Assembly: GCA_035758825.1 (NCBI GenBank) | Contig: DASTWA010000008.1 | Span: 186,001 to 250,000, forward strand | DNA length: 64,000 nt | Source: JARIHD01 sp035758825 | Lineage (GTDB): Bacteria > Patescibacteriota > Saccharimonadia > Saccharimonadales > UBA4665 | Reading direction: 5' to 3' | Shown here: piece by piece, positions 58,379 through 64,000 of the stretch | Layout: every line of letters begins with the position of its first letter | How positions within the stretch are numbered: the first letter of the stretch is position 1 | Notes under the pieces: model-generated | The model's database searches: none | Told to the model about the DNA's origin: nothing | What the model saw: the letters and a program-made list of their open reading frames with translations, nothing else | Translations under genes and position numbers: made by a program

Positions 58379-60166
58379 CTACTTGCGGGTCTGAGAGATA
58401 CCTTTTTCGCGAATCATCCAGTTGTGGACATTTGTAAAGCGTTCTACCTCTGCATTAATAGGGTGCTCGCCCAATCCGTATACGGGCCCGTGGGTGATAT
58501 ACAAAAAACGAGGCTGATAAAGGCCCACAGCCGGGGCGTCAGCCTGCCAGGCCTGCAAAAACGGCAGGTACTTCACTGCGCGGAGGGCGATGTCGGAACG
58601 CGTCCTGCCTGCCTGGAGTGCAGTGTCAGCAGTAGCAGACTTGTACTCAGAAAAGTTAAGACGGTTTTCGGCACGGACATCAGCATATTTGCTGTCCCAA
58701 TACACAATTACGTCCGGATCGTTGCCGATAGAAATACCGTATAGCAAGGCGTCGTAACTATGGCTGGAGAGCGTAGATTGAAAGTCGGTGTTGTCTTCGA
58801 GAATAATGTCAACGTGGACGCCTACTGCACGCCAGTTTTTTTGCAGGACCCGTGCCACATTGGCATATTCACTATTGTTCTGGGCCACCATCGAGAAGCT
58901 CAACTTGACCCCATCTTTTCGACGAATACCGTCTCCGCCTTTTATCCAGCCGTCTTCATCGAGTACGGCGTTGGCGGCCACCCTGTCAAAGGGCGCCTGC
59001 TGGTATAGCGGATTGTAACCTACCTGCTTGGGCAGCAATGGCTCCCGGACAGGCAATGACGGATAATCCAGGCTCTTAATGACAGCCATTTGGTCAGTGG
59101 CGCGCACCAGGGCCTGGCGGACTTTTACATTGCTCAGGACACCTTCGCTGGTTTTAAAGAATGTCATAACAGCGGCTGTCAGCGGCAAGTTGTAAAGCCG
59201 GGTCGAACCTTTTGCCAATCCCTCGGGCTGCTTAGTAAGGCCGACCATCGCGTTGATCTCTTGGTCCTTAAAGCTCTGTATCAAACGTTCTTCGGAGCGG
59301 AAGGAATGCACGACAAAACGGTCCAATTTGGGTTTGCCGGCGTAGTAGCCGTCAAAGGCGTCCAAGGCCAACCGCTCTTCGCGAGTAGCGGCGGAATCGC
59401 CATTAACCTCAAGCGTACTAAACTTGAACGGACCCGCCCCGACTGGCTTGACGGTATTAAACGAAAGCGTCCTTAGGGCATTCATCGAGGAGCCGGCAAG
59501 CACGTGCTTGGGTACGATGCCATTTGTCAGCGAATAGGGGAACGAGCTAAGGGGACTGGGGAGTTTGAAGGTTACCGTCGACTCGTCGAGAGCCACAACC
59601 TCAATCCCCTGAAAGCTGGGGTTGAGAGGCGACCTGGCGTCGGGGTTCTGGATGAGCCCGTAGGTGAACGCGACGTCTTCGGCAGTCAGCGGGCGACCGT
59701 CATGCCAGGTAAGCTTGGGTCGCAGCGTTACGGTATAGGTTGTGCCACGGGCGTCCACCGTATAGCCAGCCGCCAAGTCGCCAACTAAATTATTGTTTTG
59801 GTCATACGTAAACAGCCCGGCGAATAGCAGCCGCGAAGCGGCGATGTCTACAGGGTTTGTTGCATAGAGCGGGTTGGCATTGGTAAACGAGCCTAGGATT
59901 CCCTCGCTGTATGTGCCACCCGCAACGGGAGCGGGCACCTGGTAATAGCCGCGCAGACCGCCAATTTGTGCAGCTACGCTGGCACCCAGAAGGACCAACA
60001 GCACAATCCAGGTCAATACAAAGCGGCGGACGTCAGTCAGCCTTTCGAGGCGGCGGAAAAAATTGCGCTCAAGCTGGCGCTCGGCCTGCTGGCCCAGTTC
60101 TTCGACCTGCAGCTTACGCAGACGCAGACGGCGGCGGAAGCGGAGCTTAAATGCGCGCGCAATCAT
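58379..60166 (-). CDS. Peptide-type ABC transporter substrate-binding protein (SBP family 5)
   Basis: The 595-aa protein has a basic cytoplasmic N-terminus of about 45 residues, one membrane anchor (FVLTWIVLLVLLGASVAAQI) and an external family-5 binding domain with LRPKLTWHDGRPLTAEDVAF, VRQALVRATDQMAVIKSLDY and KYADVRAENRLNFSEYKSAT. The anchor is an uncleaved helix rather than a lipoprotein Cys. It would capture peptides, relevant for an organism without amino-acid synthesis. No permease or ATPase genes adjoin it. It starts 11 bases after secG. Confidence 0.87.
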   Translation of the reverse strand: MIARAFKLRFRRRLRLRKLQVEELGQQAERQLERNFFRRLERLTDVRRFVLTWIVLLVLLGASVAAQIGGLRGYYQVPAPVAGGTYSEGILGSFTNANPLYATNPVDIAASRLLFAGLFTYDQNNNLVGDLAAGYTVDARGTTYTVTLRPKLTWHDGRPLTAEDVAFTYGLIQNPDARSPLNPSFQGIEVVALDESTVTFKLPSPLSSFPYSLTNGIVPKHVLAGSSMNALRTLSFNTVKPVGAGPFKFSTLEVNGDSAATREERLALDAFDGYYAGKPKLDRFVVHSFRSEERLIQSFKDQEINAMVGLTKQPEGLAKGSTRLYNLPLTAAVMTFFKTSEGVLSNVKVRQALVRATDQMAVIKSLDYPSLPVREPLLPKQVGYNPLYQQAPFDRVAANAVLDEDGWIKGGDGIRRKDGVKLSFSMVAQNNSEYANVARVLQKNWRAVGVHVDIILEDNTDFQSTLSSHSYDALLYGISIGNDPDVIVYWDSKYADVRAENRLNFSEYKSATADTALQAGRTRSDIALRAVKYLPFLQAWQADAPAVGLYQPRFLYITHGPVYGLGEHPINAEVERFTNVHNWMIREKGISQTRK

Positions 60167-60177
60167 AAGCCGTTACC

Positions 60178-60393
60178 TTAAGCGATGACGATTCCAAGGA
60201 TAATCGAGCCAGCGAAAACAATAGCCGTAATAATGGTCATTTGGTGGACGCTCTTGTCGGTGCCGCGGCGGACCGTATTGACTTCGCCGCCACCGCCCAG
60301 GCCAGCGCCCAAGCTAGCGCCTCGCGTCTGTACGAGTATGAGCAGCGTCAGGAGTAACATCGATATAATTGTGATCCAGTTAAAAATGTTCAT
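60178..60393 (-). CDS. secG: Preprotein translocase subunit SecG
   Basis: The 71-aa protein has two membrane helices (MNIFNWITIISMLLLTLLIL and MTIITAIVFAGSIILGIVIA) with the typical loop VQTRGASLGAGLGGGGEVNT VRRG between. It assists SecYE in export. Its ATG at 60393 overlaps the holin-like gene's stop (ATGA); the longer frame is not used. Confidence 0.92.
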   Translation of the reverse strand: MNIFNWITIISMLLLTLLILVQTRGASLGAGLGGGGEVNTVRRGTDKSVHQMTIITAIVFAGSIILGIVIA

Positions 60394-60761
60394 TTGTCTC
60401 GATTCTCTAAAATAGCAGTTACTAAATAGTTTACCAGTCCGATAATCATACCAGCAAGTACCGCCCACCAAAAGCTGGTAATCTCTAGCGAGCTATAGAA
60501 CTTGCTGACCAAGAAAACCATAAAGCCGTTTATGATAATCATGAACAGACCCAGGGTAAACAAAATAGCCGGCAGCGACAAAATAACAATCAGCGGGCGA
60601 AGAATTGAATTGATGACAGCCAGGATAAGTCCGGCGACAATAACCACATGGACGCTACTGCCGTAGTCAATGCCGGAGCTAAGTAAGCCGGCTGCAATCC
60701 ACAGGCCAAGACTGCAGACCAACCATCTCACCAAGAAACGATAAAGTAAACCGTGATTCAT
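60390..60761 (-). CDS. Phage holin superfamily IV (PF04020) membrane protein
   Basis: The 123-aa protein has four membrane helices, including FLVRWLVCSLGLWIAAGLLS, VHVVIVAGLILAVINSILRP and LFTLGLFMIIINGFMVFLVS. This is the standard layout of the mycobacterial four-TMS holin family, widespread in bacterial chromosomes and mostly not phage-borne. TATAAT lies 11 bases before the ATG, so the leader is only a few bases. Confidence 0.87.
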   Translation of the reverse strand: MNHGLLYRFLVRWLVCSLGLWIAAGLLSSGIDYGSSVHVVIVAGLILAVINSILRPLIVILSLPAILFTLGLFMIIINGFMVFLVSKFYSSLEITSFWWAVLAGMIIGLVNYLVTAILENRDK

Positions 60762-60790
60762 AGCTTGAGCGTATTATACCAAAAAAATCC

Positions 60791-62041
60791 TTAGGCCAAC
60801 ACTCGGGGCAGGCGTTCGCTCAGGACACGACAGCCCTCCGGCGTAATGACGACATTGTCTTCTATGCGGACACCGAGCGCCTCATCCGGCACGTAAATGC
60901 CCGGCTCCACCGCCAGTACGACGCCAGGCTCTAGTGGGTGGTCGTAGTCACCCGCGTCGTGCGTATCCAAGCCCAAAAAATGAGACGTGGCATGCGGGAA
61001 GTAATATCGTACGCTTTCACGGTCAATCGTTTTAATTAGCCCTAATTCGCGCAATTTTTCGCCCACAAATTCTTCCATTTGTTTCTCATAAGTATGCAAA
61101 ATCACGCCCGGCTTAAGCAACGAAAAAGCATATTGCTGTGCTTCTAGGACAGCGTCATATATAGTCTGTTGGCGCTTAGCAGGCCGGCCATCGCCGAGTA
61201 AGACGGTGCGGGTGATGTCGGCGGCATATTTGCCCGACTGGGCGCCGACATCCAAAATAAGCAATTCGCCCGAAGCCAGGGCTCCGTTATTGGTTATGTG
61301 GTGCATGGTACAGCCTCGTTCACCACTGGCTACAATAGGAGGAAAGGCATGGCCCATTAGCCCGCTGCCGCCGCGGCGGCGGAATCCCCGGGTGATGTCG
61401 GCTTCAATCTCGTACTCGTAGGCATATTTAACTAGCTGCTTTGGCCGGGTAACTTCTTTGATCGTGTCGATGGTTATATCGATAGCTTCCTGAATGCAGG
61501 CGAGTTCAGTGTCTTGCTTGACCATCCGCATTCTTGAAAGGTGAGCCCGTAAGTCGAGCAGCTCGACAGCGGGATTAATGTCTTTGATGCGTTGAATGAG
61601 CTCGGCTCTCGCTGGGTTAGTGTACATGCCGAGCGCATCAATATATTTTGGATTCGCTCCCAACGTTGCCACACTCTGCACCCGCTTCAGCCGGGACTCA
61701 AGCTGTTTCCACCCTTCCCGCTCATACATAACGGTATGGATGCCTGCCTGACGGCCAAGGGCGTCAAGGTCAATCGCTCCGTCGAACTGTTCACGCACTA
61801 CCTCGCGCGGCGGAACGATCAGATACTCTTTGCCTTTGTCCATCACCAGGACGATGCCTGGTTCGTCGATGCCGGTTAAGTACCAGAAGTTGCGATCCTG
61901 ATGAAACGGATACGGCTCGTCACTCGCCTGCTGGAGTAAGCCGTTCGCAGTCAATACGATAGGGGCGGTCCCTGTAAATAATTGCCTTAGGCGCTCTCTG
62001 TTGCCCACAAAGAACGACGCGTCAAACTCTGTCTTATTCAC
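60791..62041 (-). CDS. pepP: Xaa-Pro aminopeptidase (M24)
   Basis: The 416-aa enzyme has a creatinase-like N-terminal domain (FHQDRNFWYLTGIDEPGIVL), then the pita-bread metallopeptidase with LLILDVGAQSGKYAADITRT (two metal Asp), FPHATSHFLGLDTHDAGDYD, EPGVVLAVEPGIYV and VRIEDNVVI, supplying the five metal ligands. It removes N-terminal residues before proline. TACGCT (62053-62048) lies six bases before GTG 62041, which decides the start over the longer frame from 62071. Confidence 0.92.
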   Translation of the reverse strand: MNKTEFDASFFVGNRERLRQLFTGTAPIVLTANGLLQQASDEPYPFHQDRNFWYLTGIDEPGIVLVMDKGKEYLIVPPREVVREQFDGAIDLDALGRQAGIHTVMYEREGWKQLESRLKRVQSVATLGANPKYIDALGMYTNPARAELIQRIKDINPAVELLDLRAHLSRMRMVKQDTELACIQEAIDITIDTIKEVTRPKQLVKYAYEYEIEADITRGFRRRGGSGLMGHAFPPIVASGERGCTMHHITNNGALASGELLILDVGAQSGKYAADITRTVLLGDGRPAKRQQTIYDAVLEAQQYAFSLLKPGVILHTYEKQMEEFVGEKLRELGLIKTIDRESVRYYFPHATSHFLGLDTHDAGDYDHPLEPGVVLAVEPGIYVPDEALGVRIEDNVVITPEGCRVLSERLPRVLA

Positions 62042-62080
62042 GGATATAGCGTAGCACACATCGCGAGGCACACAATATAC

Positions 62081-63571
62081 CTACTTGCCGAGGTGCGCCT
62101 GGACAGTCTTGGCTTTAGCTTCGCCAAGGACGGCCGCCAACTCAGCAAACGGCGCTTGTTGTACGCCACGCAGGCTCCCGAACTTGCGGATGAGCTTTTT
62201 GCGGGTAACCGGCCCTACGCCGGGGATGTCGTCAAGGGCGCTGGCAGTCTGACGCTTACCCTTCAATACCGAATGGTAGCTCACAGCAAACCGGTGGCTC
62301 TCGTCACGGACGCGCTGCAGGAGCTTCACGATGTCCGAATTCTTAGGTAGTAATATAAGCCAAAAATCATCACTCTCGTTTACGATTGCATTATTCTTTT
62401 GCAGCTCGATCTTGGACACGTTAACCAATGACTTTTCTAAGTGCACGGCAATCTCTTCTTCGCGCTTGGCCAGACCGATCATCGGCCGGACAACACCCAA
62501 GGCGTCGCGGGCCCGGGTAGCGGCAGCTAACTGGCCTTTACCGCCATCAATCAAAAACAAGTCGGGCAGGCCCCATTCCTTCTGGTTTTTTTCACTGCAG
62601 CGGCGGGTAATCGCCTCGTCCATGTGCCCGAAGTCATTGTTGCCAGGCAGACGCATCTTGAATTTACGGTAAGCCGCTTTATCCGGGATGCCGTTCGTAA
62701 ACACGACCATACTGGCTACGTTGTCAGTTCCCTGCATGTGGCTGATGTCATAGCCCTCGATCCGCCTTGGCACCTGCGGCAAGCCTAGTAAGTCGGCCAA
62801 CCCCTGCAAGCCGCGGTCCTTACTGATATCCAGAAATTCCCTGTCCGAAAAGACGATCTGTTTGGTAAGCGCCTTCAGGGCGAAGTAGCGGTTGCGGATG
62901 TCGGCGGCCTTCTCAAAATCGTGCGATTTGGCGGCGCGCTCCATGTCGCGCTCCATCCGTTCCAAAATCTTGGCCCGCTCGCCACGCAAATATTGCATCA
63001 GCTTGCGCAGGTCTGACCGGTAATCCTGGAGGCTGGTCTTGTTTTCTTCGATACCGGGGCAAAGCCCAAGGTGGAACTGCAGGCAGGCCCGCTTGGGAAG
63101 CACACCAGTGTGGGTGGAATATGGAAATACTTTGCGCAAATATTTAAGCGCCCGCTTGACCTCACCGCCATTAAAATACGGACCAAAATACTTGGCTTTG
63201 TCATCGAGCGGCTGACGCGTAAAGCTGACCGCCGGATGCGGGTCGTCATAATTAATACGCACATATACACTGCTTTTGTCGTCGCGGAGCAGAATGTTAT
63301 AGCGCGGCATGTAGCGGCGGACCATTTCGGCCTCTACAAACAAGGCGTCAAGCTCGGTCTCTACCGTTACCCAATCGGTGTCGACAATTTCGGCGACCAG
63401 GGCGTCAGTCTTTGGATCGCGCCGCCGTGAGGCATGGAAGTACTGCCGCACCCGGTTCTTGAGTGAGGCGGCCTTGCCGACATAAATAATCTCACCCTTG
63501 GCATCCTTGTGGAAGTACACGCCGGGCTGGGCTGGCAAATTCTTTAATTTTGTCGCTAATGCTTCAGTCAT
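62081..63571 (-). CDS. uvrC: Excinuclease ABC subunit C
   Basis: The 496-aa protein has an N-terminal GIY-YIG nuclease (PGVYFHKDAKGEIIYVGKAA), a UVR segment (RAAKSHDFEKAADIRNRYFA), an RNase H-like second nuclease (RIEGYDISHMQGTDNVASMV, LFLIDGGKGQLAAATRA) and C-terminal helix-hairpin-helix (LDDIPGVGPVTRKKLIRKFG). It is about 100 aa shorter than the E. coli protein but keeps all domains. It makes both incisions in nucleotide excision repair. TATAAT lies 11 bases before ATG 63571. Confidence 0.96.
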   Translation of the reverse strand: MTEALATKLKNLPAQPGVYFHKDAKGEIIYVGKAASLKNRVRQYFHASRRRDPKTDALVAEIVDTDWVTVETELDALFVEAEMVRRYMPRYNILLRDDKSSVYVRINYDDPHPAVSFTRQPLDDKAKYFGPYFNGGEVKRALKYLRKVFPYSTHTGVLPKRACLQFHLGLCPGIEENKTSLQDYRSDLRKLMQYLRGERAKILERMERDMERAAKSHDFEKAADIRNRYFALKALTKQIVFSDREFLDISKDRGLQGLADLLGLPQVPRRIEGYDISHMQGTDNVASMVVFTNGIPDKAAYRKFKMRLPGNNDFGHMDEAITRRCSEKNQKEWGLPDLFLIDGGKGQLAAATRARDALGVVRPMIGLAKREEEIAVHLEKSLVNVSKIELQKNNAIVNESDDFWLILLPKNSDIVKLLQRVRDESHRFAVSYHSVLKGKRQTASALDDIPGVGPVTRKKLIRKFGSLRGVQQAPFAELAAVLGEAKAKTVQAHLGK

Positions 63572-63622
63572 TTCTCAACAATATTATACGCTAGAGCCGC
63601 CCCTGTTTGATATACTTAGTTC

Positions 63623-64000
63623 ATGTCACACAGCGACTACACAATAACCGTAGAGGGACTCAAAAAGTCTTATGGAAAGCTGACCGTCCTTGATGGTATC
63701 AACTTCAAGGTAGAACGCGGCTCCATCCTCGCCCTGCTTGGCCCGAATGGCGCCGGCAAGACAACAACTGTTAAAATCCTGTCGACACTGCTCGACGCCG
63801 ATGGCGGTAAAGCAACCATCGAAGGTTATGACGTCGTAAAAGAAGCCGACCAAGTCCGCAGCAAGATTGGACTGACCGGCCAGTACGCCGCCGTCGACGA
63901 ATACCTGACCGGCGAAGAAAACCTCTTTATGATGGGCCGTCTGTACCGCCTGGGCAAGGACGACGCCAAGCGCCGCACTGCCGAGCTATTGACCCTGGTC
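63623..64000 (+). CDS. ABC transporter ATP-binding protein (DrrA-type), partial
   Basis: The 126 codons in the window run off the right edge. The sequence starts MSHSDYTITVEGLKKSYGKL, with Walker A LLGPNGAGKTTTVKILSTLL and the Q-loop region IGLTGQYAAVDEYLTGEENL. The Q-loop 'TGQYAAVDEYLTGEENL' is typical of daunorubicin-resistance-type (DrrA) exporters. TATACT (63611-63616) lies exactly six bases before the ATG, another leaderless case. Confidence 0.9.
   Translation, partial: MSHSDYTITVEGLKKSYGKLTVLDGINFKVERGSILALLGPNGAGKTTTVKILSTLLDADGGKATIEGYDVVKEADQVRSKIGLTGQYAAVDEYLTGEENLFMMGRLYRLGKDDAKRRTAELLTLV

Noticed and set aside
60390..60761. Phage holin as a sign of prophage
   Set aside because: It is embedded between pepP and secG, overlapping secG by four bases. 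The PF04020 family is common in bacterial chromosomes without phage genes.
1..64000. CRISPR array, prophage or insertion sequence
   Set aside because: No regularly spaced repeats, transposase, integrase, terminase or capsid genes were seen. The holin-family gene at 60390 belongs to a chromosomal family.

Overview
This window looks like a chromosomal segment of a reduced-genome Patescibacteria/CPR bacterium, most likely a soil or environmental member of Candidatus Saccharibacteria (TM7). That is inference, about 0.65. It rests on the arcA-arcB-arcD-arcC arginine deiminase operon beside an L-lactate dehydrogenase, the absence of amino-acid biosynthesis genes, many short membrane or hypothetical proteins, and genes that often start directly at a promoter -10 box. 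TGA is used as a stop throughout, which argues against the CPR lineages that recode TGA. All seven intact tRNAs encode their own CCA end.

Region 1 (1-7.8 kb) is accessory: the start of a P-type ATPase, tRNA-Gln, a decayed Fic gene, an unknown protein, a VOC protein, a DUF5753/Scr1-like protein coupled to a serine hydrolase, a tandem-duplicated kinase-like protein, and a divergent XRE-DUF5753 / DUF397-like pair. These last families are typical of Actinobacteria, the usual hosts of Saccharibacteria, so transfer is plausible. Region 2 (7.8-22 kb) is metabolism and envelope: YihY, the arcABDC operon with an 85-nt stem-loop between arcD and arcC, ldh, an EamA transporter, an LCP protein, a PLD-like enzyme, an HxlR/flavin-reductase pair with a visible operator, nickel superoxide dismutase with its maturation protease, and trmD. 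Region 3 (22-34 kb) is translation and cell wall: khpA, rpsP, rnc, nusB, rpmF, leuS preceded by a leucine-rich leader ORF, a polysaccharide deacetylase, ddl and a MurF-like ligase.

Region 4 (33.8-41 kb) has two tRNA-Ala genes, a UMPH-1-type nucleotidase, a P450 without the ExxR motif, CorA, an ECF sigma factor with its probable anti-sigma partner, a candidate structured small RNA with its own promoter and terminator, and a cytoplasmic beta-helix-like protein. Region 5 (41-52.5 kb) has the lemA-htpX-ligA-rdgB cluster, a cation/proton antiporter, a D,D-carboxypeptidase, a riboswitch-like leader in front of two unknown genes, tRNA-Val, a Nudix protein and a minimal RNB protein. Region 6 (52.3-64 kb) has two tRNA-Leu genes, a GlcD-like FAD oxidase, two ADP-ribose-type Nudix enzymes, a gene-decay zone (aldo/keto reductase between 52-bp direct repeats, a tRNA-Arg fragment, a RelE-type toxin gene broken at a slippery run), a peptide-binding ABC protein, secG, pepP, uvrC and the start of an ABC ATPase.

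The most notable signals are the two RNA elements (39.47-39.58 kb and 49.30-49.41 kb), the leuS leader peptide, the recurring leaderless promoter geometry, the tandem kinase-like protein, the ExxR-less P450, and the toxin frameshift at T TTG GGG.
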